Positions 1 to 8,399 of a DNA stretch of 64,000 bases are shown here, piece after piece. The translations under genes and the position numbers were made by a program. Within the stretch, counting starts at the first letter, position 1; each line of letters starts with the position of its first letter. The stretch covers positions 1,674,001 to 1,738,000 of the forward strand of contig NZ_CP058907.1 in NCBI RefSeq assembly GCF_013415845.1, read 5' to 3'. Below the pieces are notes generated by a model. The model did not search any database. It was not told where the DNA came from and saw only the letters and a list, made by a program, of their open reading frames with translations. The stretch comes from Rhodopseudomonas palustris. Its GTDB lineage: Bacteria; Pseudomonadota; Alphaproteobacteria; Rhizobiales; Xanthobacteraceae.

Positions 1-1145
1 GCCGCCTTGCGCGCGGCGGCGACGTTGCGCGGGGGAAATACCGGCAGGAAGGTCAGATCCTGCGTCGGCTTGAGCTGGCAGGCGAGGCGGATCGACGGAT
101 CGTCGCCGGTGCCGATCGAGGCGAGTACGAAGGCTTCGCGCGGCGACGGCGGCGGCAACATGGCGGGATCGCCCAAGACGCGGATCCGGCAGGTCGAACA
201 GCGAGCCCGGCCGCCGCAGGCGGAGGCATGCGGGATGTTGTGGCGCTGGGTCGCCTCCAGCACGGTGAGGCCCTTCGGCACCCTTATGCTGCGCTCGCCG
301 TCATAGGTCAGCCGGACCATGCCGCCGCGCCGTTCGATGATCGCGCGTACCGCGCGGGCGATCAGCGCCAGGGCGATCAGGCCGAGATAGAAAATCAGGA
401 AGCCGTTGCCGATCGCTTCGAGCGTCTGCTGCTGCTCCGGCGTGCCGAGATTGGCCGGCGCGAGATTATTGGCCTGCCACTGCGGGGAAGCTGCCTCGCG
501 CGCCACCGTGCGGCCGCCCTGATAGAAGCCGAGCAGTGCCAGCGTCGGGATCAGCACCGCGGCGGCGAGCAGCCACGGCATCGCGCGGCGGAACGCCGGC
601 TTGATCCGCAGCCAGACGTAGAGACCGATGCAGCCGTGGGTCCAGGCGATCAGCATCACCGCCACCATCAGCCAGGCCCGATAGGACGGCGAAGCGACGA
701 AGTAATTGTACAGCACCTGCGGATACAGCCGGTCCTGGTCGTACAGCACGTTGCCGAGCCGCATCACGATGACATGGCTGTAGATCATCAGCGGCACCGA
801 CAGCCCGAGCACGAGCTGCAGCGGCTCCAGCGTCTTCCAGCGGAACTGGCGGCGCTGATACAGTGCCCACAGTCCGAGCCCGGCATGCACCGTCACCGAG
901 CCGTAGAACAGGATCGCGACCGGCAGGAACTGCCAGATCTCCAGGTGCCACAGCACGCCGGCATGCAGCGCCTCGGGCGAGATGTTGCCGAGCGCATGGT
1001 TCAGGAAGTGGCTGAGCAGGTAGGTGAACAGCACCAGCCCGCAGAACATCCGGACCTGCCGCAGCCCGATGCCGCCGAGCCAAGCGGGCTTTTTCCCGCG
1101 GGCAGAAGCGTTCTGTTTTTTGTTCGGCTTCGCTCGCGTCGCCAT
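1..1145 (-). CDS. Membrane protein with [2Fe-2S] ferredoxin domain, C-terminus cut by window edge (cyclase-type candidate)
   Basis: The ATG is at 1145 and the frame stays open to the window edge, giving 381 visible residues. After a basic N-terminus there are about six hydrophobic segments with several histidines (for example SHFLNHALG near residue 45), a layout like small heme-binding membrane anchors. A plant-type [2Fe-2S] ferredoxin domain follows, with cysteines near residues 310, 316, 319 and 356 (CGGRARC then STC). From memory, Bradyrhizobium/Rhodopseudomonas proteins that start this way continue into a class III adenylate/guanylate cyclase domain. That part would lie outside the window, so the cyclase assignment is inference; the membrane region plus ferredoxin is seen directly. 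Confidence 0.8.
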   Translation of the reverse strand, partial: MATRAKPNKKQNASARGKKPAWLGGIGLRQVRMFCGLVLFTYLLSHFLNHALGNISPEALHAGVLWHLEIWQFLPVAILFYGSVTVHAGLGLWALYQRRQFRWKTLEPLQLVLGLSVPLMIYSHVIVMRLGNVLYDQDRLYPQVLYNYFVASPSYRAWLMVAVMLIAWTHGCIGLYVWLRIKPAFRRAMPWLLAAAVLIPTLALLGFYQGGRTVAREAASPQWQANNLAPANLGTPEQQQTLEAIGNGFLIFYLGLIALALIARAVRAIIERRGGMVRLTYDGERSIRVPKGLTVLEATQRHNIPHASACGGRARCSTCRIRVLGDPAMLPPPSPREAFVLASIGTGDDPSIRLACQLKPTQDLTFLPVFPPRNVAAARKA

Positions 1146-1170
1146 CAATGACCGCATACCTCGATCGCAT

Positions 1171-1275
1171 CATTCCGGGATGCGCTGGGTGAGCAGCGCA
1201 GGCCCGGAATCCATCATCCCTGTCAGTGTTTTGGATTCCGGGCTCGGTCACGTCGTTCGCGCCCCGGAATGACGG
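1171..1275. repeat. ATTCCGGG palindromic intergenic repeat, copy 1
   Basis: This stretch begins CATTCCGGGATGCGC, has an internal GGCCCGGAATCCAT and GGATTCCGGGCTCG, and ends GCGCCCCGGAATGACG, so inverted ATTCCGGG/CCCGGAAT blocks form long hairpins. It separates the ferredoxin-domain gene from ycjF. Related copies lie near 7371, 15133, 29561 and 51371. No coding potential is evident. Confidence 0.85.
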
Positions 1276-1348
1276 TCGTTGTGTCAGCAGGCGCTGGTCA
1301 GCACAAGAAACTTCGTCGGGACAGCTTGGACGCAGGGTCAACGGGCCC

Positions 1349-2458
1349 TTACTCGTCCTTCTCCCGCTTCTTCATCAGGTCCTTGACGAGGTCGCCGAGC
1401 TGCGGACGGGGCAGGGCATCGAACGGCAGTGGTCGGGTGAGGTCCATCGCGGCGAGGCCGAGCCGCGCGGTGAGCATGCCGTTGACCACGCCCTCGCCGA
1501 GCTTGGCCGACAGCCGCGAGGCGAGGCCATGGCCGAGCACCGATTGCATCACGCTGTCGCTCAACGCGATGCCGCCGGTGATGGCAAGGTGCGACACCGT
1601 TTGGCGCATCAGCTTGAACATGCCGAGCGCGCCGGGGCGGCCGCCATACAGCCGCGCGAGCTGGCCGATCAACCGGGTTGCGGCGATCGCCACGAACAGC
1701 ACGTCGATCAGCGCCTTCGGGCTGATCGCGGTCACCAGCGACACCCGCTGCGCGGCCTTCGAGATCAGCACCTTCGCTTCCAGATCCAGCTGCGCCATCA
1801 GTTCACGCTCGGCGAGGCGGATCAGGTCGGCGCCGTCGATGATGTCGTCGATGTGCTTCTGCAGCGTGGCGCGGCCATGTGCGAGCTGCGGGTTGGGGTG
1901 TTCGAACTTCAGCAGTTCGCGGATGATGGCGCGGGCTTCGGCGCTGTTGTCGGTTTCCAGCACCCGCGCGGCGCGGGCGTGGAGCTGTTCGATCCGTGCC
2001 AGCCGGATCAGCCCGAACGCCTCGCGGCCGATGATGATCGCCAGCGAGCCGCCGGCGAGCAGCGCCAGCACCATGCCGATGGTGCCGAGCGTCTGGCTCT
2101 GCGCGAACAGATCCTCGACCAGCTTGCTGATCCACAGCCAGAACGCCAGCGACACCAGACCGGTCGCGGCGCTCCAGAACACGGTGCCCCAGCGGAAGCC
2201 CTTCTTCGGGTTGATGACGCTCTTCGGCGCTTTCGGCGCCGAGATCGGCGGCTCGGCTTCGCGGGCGAGTTCGACCCGGGCGCGCGGCGGCGGGGGTGGC
2301 GGTGCGGCACCGGCCGCAGACGCGGCAGGCCTGGCGTCCGCTTTCGCGGACGGCTTGGCCGTATAGCTGCCGCCGCCGTCGTCGGAATCGATCAGCACCA
2401 CGCTCGGGTCGCTGAGCTTGAAGGTCGCCGGCCGGCGAGGAGGAACCCGCTCGGTCAT
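1349..2458 (-). CDS. ycjF: YcjF-like DUF697/TIGR01620 inner-membrane protein
   Basis: A 369-residue protein. It has a low-complexity Pro/Ala-rich N-terminal region (to about residue 90), two adjacent hydrophobic segments at about 105-160, and then a long soluble helical region. This is the layout of the YcjF/TIGR01620 family, whose members follow YcjX. Its ATG overlaps the TGA stop of the upstream ycjX-like gene (ATGA at 2455-2458), so the two are very probably translationally coupled. The biochemical role is not established; in enterobacteria the pair belongs to the phage-shock/envelope-stress regulon. No SD is needed if coupled. Confidence 0.85.
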   Translation of the reverse strand: MTERVPPRRPATFKLSDPSVVLIDSDDGGGSYTAKPSAKADARPAASAAGAAPPPPPPRARVELAREAEPPISAPKAPKSVINPKKGFRWGTVFWSAATGLVSLAFWLWISKLVEDLFAQSQTLGTIGMVLALLAGGSLAIIIGREAFGLIRLARIEQLHARAARVLETDNSAEARAIIRELLKFEHPNPQLAHGRATLQKHIDDIIDGADLIRLAERELMAQLDLEAKVLISKAAQRVSLVTAISPKALIDVLFVAIAATRLIGQLARLYGGRPGALGMFKLMRQTVSHLAITGGIALSDSVMQSVLGHGLASRLSAKLGEGVVNGMLTARLGLAAMDLTRPLPFDALPRPQLGDLVKDLMKKREKDE

Positions 2459-3924
2459 TGCAGTCGGTCTCCGATCAGGAACTGAAGCGCCCGGTCGAGG
2501 CGGATGTGAGGCAGCGCCGGACCGTCGGGGTCATGGCTGTCGAGCCGCGGCGGGCGGAAGCGCAGGAAGCGGAAGTCGGCCTCCTGGTGCGAGCCGGCGG
2601 CGAGCCCGCGGAAGGTGTCCTCGCCGCGGAACAGGCCCTGCAGATTGGTCGGCAGGTCGCCCGGGAAGGTGGCGACTTCGGTTTCGCCGTCAAACACCTC
2701 GCCTTCGGCCATTTCGCCGGCGATCGGCGTGCCGACGATCGAGGGCAGCCGGTCGCGGCCGCGTTGCACCTGGGCCTCCCGGGTGGCGCGGACGGCGGCC
2801 ATCGCCACCACGTCGACCTTGGCGCCGGCGAATTCCGCGCGCTTCATCGCCTGCTCGACCAGCTTGCGCAGGATCGCCTCGAGCCGGTCGTGGCTGGAAT
2901 GGTGCAGATGGTCGGCCTTGGTGGCGGCGAACAGGATGCGGTCGATCCGCGGCCGGAACACCGAACTGAGCAGCGTCGAGCGACCGACCCGGAAACACTC
3001 CAGGATCCCGGCCAGCGCAGCTTCGAGATCCTGCAGCGCCTCGGGACCGGCGTTGAACGCCGACAGCGCGTCTGCCAGCACGATCTGGCGGTCGAGACGG
3101 GCGAAGTGATCGCGGAAGAACGGCCGCACCACGGCGTCCTTGTAGGCTTCGAACCGCCGCCGCATCATCGCCCACAGCGAGCCATCCGGCGCGATGCCGC
3201 CGTCCGGCACGTCCAGCGGCGCGAAGGTCAGTGCCGGCGAGCCGGCAAGATTGCCGGGCATCAGGAAGCGGCCCGGCGGCAGCAGGCTCATCGCGAACTG
3301 CTCATCGCGGCAGGCACGCAAGTAAGCGGTGAACAGTCGCGCCGCTTTGAGGGTTTCCTGCTCGTTCTCACGGCCCTTGGGATCGAGCGTGGCGAGATGG
3401 GCGTGCCACTCCCGCGCCACCCTGGCCCGCGGGTCCTGCCGCGACAGCGCGAGACTCTCGGCCGCCCAGCGCTCGTAGCTCTTGCCGAGCAACGGCAGGT
3501 CGAGCAGCCATTCGCCCGGGTAGTCGACGATGTCGAGCGTCAGCGTGGTCTCAGAGCCGTTCTTGCGCTGATAGTCGATCACCAGCCGCAACTCGCTGAT
3601 GTCGACCGTCGAACTCGGCCATTGCCGCTGTTCGATCAGCGTGGCGAGGAAGTTCTCATAGGCGAAGCGCGGCACCGCATCGTCGGGCTGCGGCGCCAGC
3701 CGCGCCGTCGCGATCCGCCCGGTCGACATCGATTCAAAGATCGGAAACCGGCCGCCCCGACACAACCCGTGGACGAGGGCGGTGATGAACACCGTCTTTC
3801 CGGCGCGCGACAGACCGGTGACGCCGAGCCGGATGGTGGGGTTGAACAGGTTCTCGCTGTAGTCCTTGAGCGCCCGCGCCGACAGCCACGCATCTTCGAG
3901 CAGATTGGAAAAATTGAAGGCCAT
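2455..3924 (-). CDS. ycjX: YcjX-like P-loop GTPase family protein
   Basis: A 489-residue protein counted from the ATG at 3924; a TTG three codons upstream is possible but less likely. A Walker A motif GLSRAGKT lies at residues 37-44, just after the N-terminal segment, and is followed by the DIVDYPGEWLLDLP stretch typical of YcjX (DUF463). YcjX proteins are predicted nucleoside-triphosphate-binding proteins encoded with YcjF, which follows here with a four-base overlap. The length is normal for the family. The substrate is unknown; a GTPase role is inferred from the fold. Confidence 0.88.
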   Translation of the reverse strand: MAFNFSNLLEDAWLSARALKDYSENLFNPTIRLGVTGLSRAGKTVFITALVHGLCRGGRFPIFESMSTGRIATARLAPQPDDAVPRFAYENFLATLIEQRQWPSSTVDISELRLVIDYQRKNGSETTLTLDIVDYPGEWLLDLPLLGKSYERWAAESLALSRQDPRARVAREWHAHLATLDPKGRENEQETLKAARLFTAYLRACRDEQFAMSLLPPGRFLMPGNLAGSPALTFAPLDVPDGGIAPDGSLWAMMRRRFEAYKDAVVRPFFRDHFARLDRQIVLADALSAFNAGPEALQDLEAALAGILECFRVGRSTLLSSVFRPRIDRILFAATKADHLHHSSHDRLEAILRKLVEQAMKRAEFAGAKVDVVAMAAVRATREAQVQRGRDRLPSIVGTPIAGEMAEGEVFDGETEVATFPGDLPTNLQGLFRGEDTFRGLAAGSHQEADFRFLRFRPPRLDSHDPDGPALPHIRLDRALQFLIGDRLQ

Positions 3925-4167
3925 GCGCGCCAAGGTTCAATCGTCAGAGTTGCCGGCGAAACTAGCCGGAAACCGCCGATTCGTGCGACAATCCGACCTG
4001 TACGGCCGGTCTTGGCTTTGCCGCCTTTCCGGCGGAAAATTCGCGCTCGATCGGACGGTGGCGGTGGCCGAGCGTGCCGCCGCGTGTGTATCGCACCGCC
4101 GCCGGTCGTCATGAATGCGCCAGATCAATTCGGATAAGGTGTTCGAGAACAGGGTGTTCGCTGCAGA

Positions 4168-4863
4168 ATGACGATCTTCCGCCTCAAGCAAATCGTGTCG
4201 CATGCCAGGATCGACGCCAAAGGCGCGGTTCACTGGAACTACGATCGCGCCGAGCTGATCGCCGATGGCGTCGTGCATGTGCTGGGCCTCGTCGCCGGGT
4301 TGATCGCCGCCACTGCGCTGGTCACGCTGACCGGCGTGTTCGCATCCACGCCGACGATCGTCTCGGTATCGGTGTATGTTGCAGGGCTGCTGGCGATGCT
4401 CGGCCTGTCGGCCGCGTACAATCTCTGGCCGGTGTCGCCGCGCAAATGGCTGCTGCGGCGGTTCGACCATTCGGCGATCTACATTCTGATCGCCGCAACG
4501 TACACACCGATCATCAGCCAGATCAAGGATCAGGTGTTCGGTCTGGCGCTGCTCGCCGGCGTCTGGGGCGTCGCGGTGGTGGGCATCGTGCTCAAGCTGT
4601 TCAAGCCCGGCAAATTCGACAAGCTGTCGGTCGGGCTTTACCTCGCGCTCGGCTGGAGCGGCATCATCGCCTACGATCAGGTGGTCGAGACGCTGCCGAC
4701 CACGGCGATGTGGTTCCTGGCGATCGGCGGCCTGCTGTACACGCTCGGCGTGATCTTCCACGCTTGGCGGCGGCTGCGGTTCCAGAACGCGATCTGGCAC
4801 GCCTTCGTGCTGGTCGCGGCCGGCTGCCACTACGTCGCGGTGATGGACCTGGTGCTGGCGTAG
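4168..4863 (+). CDS. Hemolysin III / PAQR-family membrane protein
   Basis: A 231-residue protein with seven predicted membrane spans. Family landmarks are visible: a His in ELIADGVVHVLGL near residue 37, the motif DHSAIYILIAATYTP near the middle, and the C-terminal WHAFVLVAAGCHY. These His/Asp residues are the putative metal site of the PAQR/HlyIII superfamily. The name derives from a Bacillus cereus haemolysin, but most bacterial homologues have no demonstrated haemolytic role, so the function is open. The gene stands alone between ycjX (divergent) and an SDR gene 59 bases downstream. Confidence 0.85.
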   Translation: MTIFRLKQIVSHARIDAKGAVHWNYDRAELIADGVVHVLGLVAGLIAATALVTLTGVFASTPTIVSVSVYVAGLLAMLGLSAAYNLWPVSPRKWLLRRFDHSAIYILIAATYTPIISQIKDQVFGLALLAGVWGVAVVGIVLKLFKPGKFDKLSVGLYLALGWSGIIAYDQVVETLPTTAMWFLAIGGLLYTLGVIFHAWRRLRFQNAIWHAFVLVAAGCHYVAVMDLVLA

Positions 4864-4922
4864 CGGGCGCCGGATCTTTCCGATATGAACGCCCCCGCCA
4901 ACAACAAGCGGGGGAAACAACC

Positions 4923-5723
4923 ATGCAGATCGCGGGCAAAGTCGTCGTCGTCACCGGCGGCGGCAACGGAATCGGGCAGGCGCTGTGCGAAGCCTTTCAC
5001 AAGGCCGGCGCCGCCAAGGTCGTGGTCGCTGACCTCGATCAGGCCCGCGCCGAAGCGGTCGCCGCGTCGATCGGCGGCGCGGCTTTCAAGTGCGACGTGG
5101 CCAGCGAGGCCGACATCAAGCACGTGATCGAGGAGACCGAGCGCCAGTTCGGGCCGATCGATCTGTTCTGCTCCAACGCCGGGATCGGCGGCGGCTTCGA
5201 TCCGATGGCGGAGAACGCCGGCGGCGCCTCCGACGAGCCGTTCATGAAGAGCTGGATGATCCACGTGATGGCGCATGTCTACGCCGCGCGGCATCTGGTG
5301 CCGCGCTACCGGGCGCGTGGCGGCGGTTACTTCCTCAACACCATCTCGGCGGCGGGTCTGCTGTCGCAGGTCGGCAGCCCGGCCTATTCGGCCACCAAGC
5401 ACGGCGCGGTCGGCTTCGCCGAAAGCCTCGCCATCGCTCACAAGGCGCACAACATCCGTGTTTCGATCCTGTGCCCGCAGGGCGTCGATACCAACATGCT
5501 GCGCTCGATCCCGAAGGGGCCTCAGTCGGCCGACGGCGATCTCACCGCCGAGCAGGTGGCGAAGGATGCGCTGCAGGGCATCGAACAGGAAACCTTCCTG
5601 ATCCTGCCGCACCCGCAAGTGATCGATTACATGCGCAAGAAGACCGAGAACTACGATCGCTGGATCGGCGGTATGGCGAAGATCCAGGCCAAGCTCCGCG
5701 AGACGTTCGGCGGCAAGGCGTAG
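4923..5723 (+). CDS. Short-chain dehydrogenase/reductase (SDR), NAD(P)-dependent
   Basis: A 266-residue classical SDR. The ATG at 4923 follows a GGGGGAAACAACC ribosome-binding region; the longer open frame upstream is the shadow of the preceding gene. The cofactor motif TGGGNGIG is at residues 11-18. ADLD after the second strand and CDVASE suggest a dinucleotide pocket. The catalytic triad is Ser142 (NTISAAG), Tyr155 and Lys159 (YSATK). The substrate cannot be told; the wide C-terminal region with LCPQGVDTNML is common in SDRs acting on acyl or hydroxy compounds. Probably monocistronic. Confidence 0.88.
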   Translation: MQIAGKVVVVTGGGNGIGQALCEAFHKAGAAKVVVADLDQARAEAVAASIGGAAFKCDVASEADIKHVIEETERQFGPIDLFCSNAGIGGGFDPMAENAGGASDEPFMKSWMIHVMAHVYAARHLVPRYRARGGGYFLNTISAAGLLSQVGSPAYSATKHGAVGFAESLAIAHKAHNIRVSILCPQGVDTNMLRSIPKGPQSADGDLTAEQVAKDALQGIEQETFLILPHPQVIDYMRKKTENYDRWIGGMAKIQAKLRETFGGKA

Positions 5724-5923
5724 TCTTCGCTTCGATCCTAATTGCCTATTCTCCGGCCTCTGCCTGTCGGCGTCTGCTTCAGTATGTCGCAGCGGTGCCG
5801 AGGAACGGATCGCCCATTCGACGTTCCGTCTGTACAGGCGCACAACACCGCGGCGTCTGTTATGCGATCGCACCGTCGTCCGGGCGGTGCGATTCTTGTT
5901 ATCGGCAGCCAACGGAGAACTTC

Positions 5924-6208
5924 ATGTCAGATCATTCCCATCGCCGGCCAAGCTGGGTGGCGCGCAGCCTCGCGGCGATCGCCATCACCAGCATCTATTG
6001 CTTCAGCTTTGTCGGCGCCGCGGCGGTGGTCTCAGGCGTGACCAGCAGTGAAGCGCACGCCCAGCGCGGGCGTGGACGCGGTCGGGGCTATAGCGGTCGG
6101 GGCTATAGCGGCCGGGGTCGCGGTCGCGGCTGGGACCGTGGACGGGGACGCGGGTCTTACGGCGGCCGCTGCGTTGTCAACGCTGCCGGCGTCCGGATCT
6201 GCCTGTAA
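5924..6208 (+). CDS. Small secreted Arg/Gly-rich repeat protein
   Basis: A 94-residue protein. Residues 1-46 look like a signal peptide: a basic start, a hydrophobic core around LAAIAITSIYCFSF, and a likely cleavage after AHA. The mature part is almost entirely RG-type repeats (tandem GYSGRG units and many RGRG runs), ending in a short tail with two cysteines (GRCVVNAAGVRICL). An AACGGAGAACTTC ribosome-binding region precedes the ATG. No enzyme fold is recognised; a strongly basic exported peptide could bind polyanions. The about 200-base upstream gap probably holds its promoter. Convergent with the threonine aldolase gene. Confidence 0.65.
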   Translation: MSDHSHRRPSWVARSLAAIAITSIYCFSFVGAAAVVSGVTSSEAHAQRGRGRGRGYSGRGYSGRGRGRGWDRGRGRGSYGGRCVVNAAGVRICL

Positions 6209-6211
6209 AGG

Positions 6212-7279
6212 TCAGGCTGCCCGCACGATCTCGCGGACGTGGTCGAGCGTTTGCTCGATCATGTCCGCGCTGACGTCGAGATGCGTACAGGCGCGGATCC
6301 GTCCCTCCATCATCGCCAACACCACGCCGCGCCGGCGGAGCTGTGCGACCATGTCGGCGCCGGAGACGCCGGTGCGGTCCGGTTTGAAGAACACCAGATT
6401 GGTCTGCGGCGTCTGCACCTCGATGCCGTCGATCTGCGCCAGCCCGGAGGCAAGACGGCGCGCGTTGGCATGATCGTCGGCAAGGCGATCGACGTGATGA
6501 TCGAGCGCGTACAGACACGCCGCGGCAATCACGCCGGACTGCCGCATCGCGCCTCCGAGCCGCTGCTTCCAGCGCCACACCTCGTCGATGAAGGCACGCG
6601 GGCCGGCCAGCACGGCGCCGACCGGTGCACCGAGGCCCTTGCTGAAATCGATCCACGCCGAGTCCCAACCCGCGGTCATCGCCTTGGCACTGATACCCGT
6701 GGCGACCACCGCGTTCATCAGCCGTGCGCCGTCGATATGCGTCCACAGCCCGGCGTCCTTGCCGGCCGCGGCGACCGCGTCGAGCGTGGCCTGCGGCCAG
6801 ATTGTGCCGCCGCCGATATTGGCGGTCTGTTCGGCGCTGACCATCACTTGTGGCGGTTCGTAGCGCGTCTTCGGATGCAGCGCGGCGCGGAACGTCTCAA
6901 GTGAGAACTGGCCGTCGTCGCCGTCCAGGCCGGTGATCTGGAAGCCGCCGAGCGCGGCGTGCGCACCGCCTTCGCGTGACAGGATGTGCGCGGTGCGATG
7001 GGCGATGATCTCGTCCCCGGGCCGGCAGGTCGCGAGCGTAGTCGTGACGTTGCACATCGTCCCTGAAGGGAGGAACACTGCGGCCTGTTTGCCGAGCAGC
7101 GCCGCGACGCGCTCCTGCAACAGGTTGGTGGTCGGATCGTCGCCGGTCTGCTCGTCGCCGACTTCTGCGCGTGCCATCGCCTCGCGCATCGCCGGCGTCG
7201 GCCGGGTCTGGGTGTCGGAGAGCAGATTGATCCGCACCGGCGGCGCGTTCGGATCGGGTAGGGAAGGGATGTAGGCCAT
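6212..7279 (-). CDS. ltaE: Low-specificity L-threonine aldolase (PLP enzyme)
   Basis: A 355-residue fold-type I PLP enzyme. LLSDTQTRPTPAMREAM at the N-terminus, the HILSREGGAHAAL segment and a lysine in DFSKGLGAPVGAVLAG (Schiff-base Lys) match threonine aldolases of the beta-eliminating lyase family, which cleave L-threonine or L-allo-threonine to glycine and acetaldehyde. I chose the ATG at 7279 (MAYIPSLPDP); an in-frame start five codons upstream is also possible. It stands alone, convergent with the small Arg/Gly-rich gene. Confidence 0.87.
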   Translation of the reverse strand: MAYIPSLPDPNAPPVRINLLSDTQTRPTPAMREAMARAEVGDEQTGDDPTTNLLQERVAALLGKQAAVFLPSGTMCNVTTTLATCRPGDEIIAHRTAHILSREGGAHAALGGFQITGLDGDDGQFSLETFRAALHPKTRYEPPQVMVSAEQTANIGGGTIWPQATLDAVAAAGKDAGLWTHIDGARLMNAVVATGISAKAMTAGWDSAWIDFSKGLGAPVGAVLAGPRAFIDEVWRWKQRLGGAMRQSGVIAAACLYALDHHVDRLADDHANARRLASGLAQIDGIEVQTPQTNLVFFKPDRTGVSGADMVAQLRRRGVVLAMMEGRIRACTHLDVSADMIEQTLDHVREIVRAA

Positions 7280-7370
7280 ACCCGAGGCTAACATGCCGGG
7301 TGCGAAGCGGAAGAGTTTTGCCCGGACACGATCAGGTCAGCGGGATGTGATTGGTACCATGCCGAGAACG

Positions 7371-7508
7371 TCATTCCGGGGCGCGCGAAGCGCGAACCCG
7401 GAATCTCGCGGTGAACGGGTGCGGTCTTCGCCACGTACCCGCTGAACTCTCCTTCGCAACATCCTCGAGATTCCGGGTTCGCTCACTTCGTGAGCGCCCC
7501 GGAATGAC
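7371..7508. repeat. ATTCCGGG palindromic intergenic repeat, copy 2
   Basis: It runs from TCATTCCGGGGCGCGCGAA with CCCGGAATCTCG to GAGATTCCGGGTTCG and GCGCCCCGGAATGACG. The two inverted pairs frame a central unique part. Same family as the copies near 1171, 15133, 29561 and 51371. Confidence 0.88.
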
Positions 7509-7532
7509 GAAAATTAGTCACCGCCAAACAAA

Positions 7533-7556
7533 AAGGCCCCGGCGAACCGGGGCCTT
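7533..7556 (-). terminator. Rho-independent terminator of rpsD
   Basis: A 10-bp GC-rich stem (AAGGCCCCGG / CCGGGGCCTT) with a 4-base loop. Read on the minus strand it is followed by TTTTTGTTTGG. It lies 37 bases after the rpsD stop. Confidence 0.85.
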
Positions 7557-7592
7557 AATGCATCGGACTGAGCAGCAATCAGTGCGAAGAAA

Positions 7593-8210
7593 TTAGCGCG
7601 AATAGAATTCGACGATCAGATGCGGCTCCATCTGCACCGCGAACGGCACGTCGGAGAGAGCCGGGATGCGGGCGAACTTCGCGATCATCTTGTTGTGGTC
7701 GACCTCGATGTAGTCCGGCACGTCGCGCTCGGCGAGCTGGCTGGCTTCGAGCACGAAGGCGAGCTGCTTGGAGGCTTCCTTGACCTCGATCACGTCACCG
7801 ACCCGCACCTTGTAGCTCGGGATGTTGACGCGCTTGCCGTTGACCTTGATGTGGCCGTGATTGATGAACTGGCGGGCCGCGAACATCGTCGACACGAACT
7901 TGGCGCGGTACACCACGGCGTCGAGACGGCGCTCGAGCAGGCCGATCAGGTTCTCGCCCGAGTCGCCCTTCAGACGGGTCGCCTCGACGTAGATGGCGTG
8001 GAACTGACGCTCGGAAATGTTGGCGTAGTAGCCCTTCAGCTTCTGCTTGGCGCGCAGCTGGACGCCGAAGTCGGACAGCTTGCCCTTGCGGCGCTGGCCG
8101 TGCTGGCCGGGGCCGTATTCACGGCGGTTGACCGGGCTCTTCGGACGACCCCAGATGTTCTGGCCCATCCGGCGGTCGATTTTATACTTAGCTTCAGCGC
8201 GCTTTGTCAT
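7593..8210 (-). CDS. rpsD: 30S ribosomal protein S4
   Basis: A 205-residue protein from the ATG at 8210 ([16 protein letters not shown]), the normal length for S4; the longer open frame upstream is discarded. The S4 RNA-binding domain with [20 protein letters not shown] is clear. S4 is a primary 16S rRNA-binding protein that nucleates 30S assembly. The gene is monocistronic here with its own terminator, as in other alphaproteobacteria, rather than in an alpha operon. A short hairpin GGGGAAAAATCCCC lies in its leader; autoregulation through it is only conceivable. Confidence 0.97.
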   Translation of the reverse strand: MTKRAEAKYKIDRRMGQNIWGRPKSPVNRREYGPGQHGQRRKGKLSDFGVQLRAKQKLKGYYANISERQFHAIYVEATRLKGDSGENLIGLLERRLDAVVYRAKFVSTMFAARQFINHGHIKVNGKRVNIPSYKVRVGDVIEVKEASKQLAFVLEASQLAERDVPDYIEVDHNKMIAKFARIPALSDVPFAVQMEPHLIVEFYSR

Positions 8211-8328
8211 CGCGTCCTCTAGGGTTGGAGTTGTGAGGAAACGCGCCCTCCTGTGCATGGGGAAAAATCCCCTGCCGACAGGTCCGTCCTTAAAGCATAA
8301 GGGGAGGACCACGGGTCGCGAAACGCAA

Positions 8329-8377
8329 CGCGGGCCGAAACCGGCCCGCGAGCGGGGGCTTTCTAGGGGGAAAGCCC
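8329..8377 (-). terminator. Two GC-rich hairpins downstream of the acyltransferase-like gene
   Basis: The stems CGCGGGCC/GGCCCGCG (8329-8350) and GGGCTTTC/GAAAGCCC (8356-8377) lie just after the stop at 8400 on the minus strand. The first is followed on that strand by the weak T-containing TTGCGTTTCG. They probably terminate the murI-side transcripts before the rpsD promoter; the T-tract is poor. Confidence 0.5.
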
Positions 8378-8399
8378 TGGGATGTCAATTCGCGCCGGT

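Larger units (their letters stand above)
7280..7592. other. Intergenic gap: threonine aldolase 5' region, repeat and rpsD terminator
   Basis: This 313-base gap holds the upstream region of the threonine aldolase gene, one ATTCCGGG repeat copy and the rpsD terminator. No further gene is supported. Confidence 0.7.

Noticed and set aside
4074..5723. A 549-codon plus frame that would fuse extra sequence to the SDR protein
   Set aside because: The upstream part overlaps the hemolysin III gene in another frame; the SDR has its own ribosome-binding site and ATG at 4923.
8256..8271. Hairpin in the rpsD leader as an S4 autoregulatory element
   Set aside because: The hairpin GGGGAAAAATCCCC is short and shows no pseudoknot-like partner; evidence is too thin for a feature.
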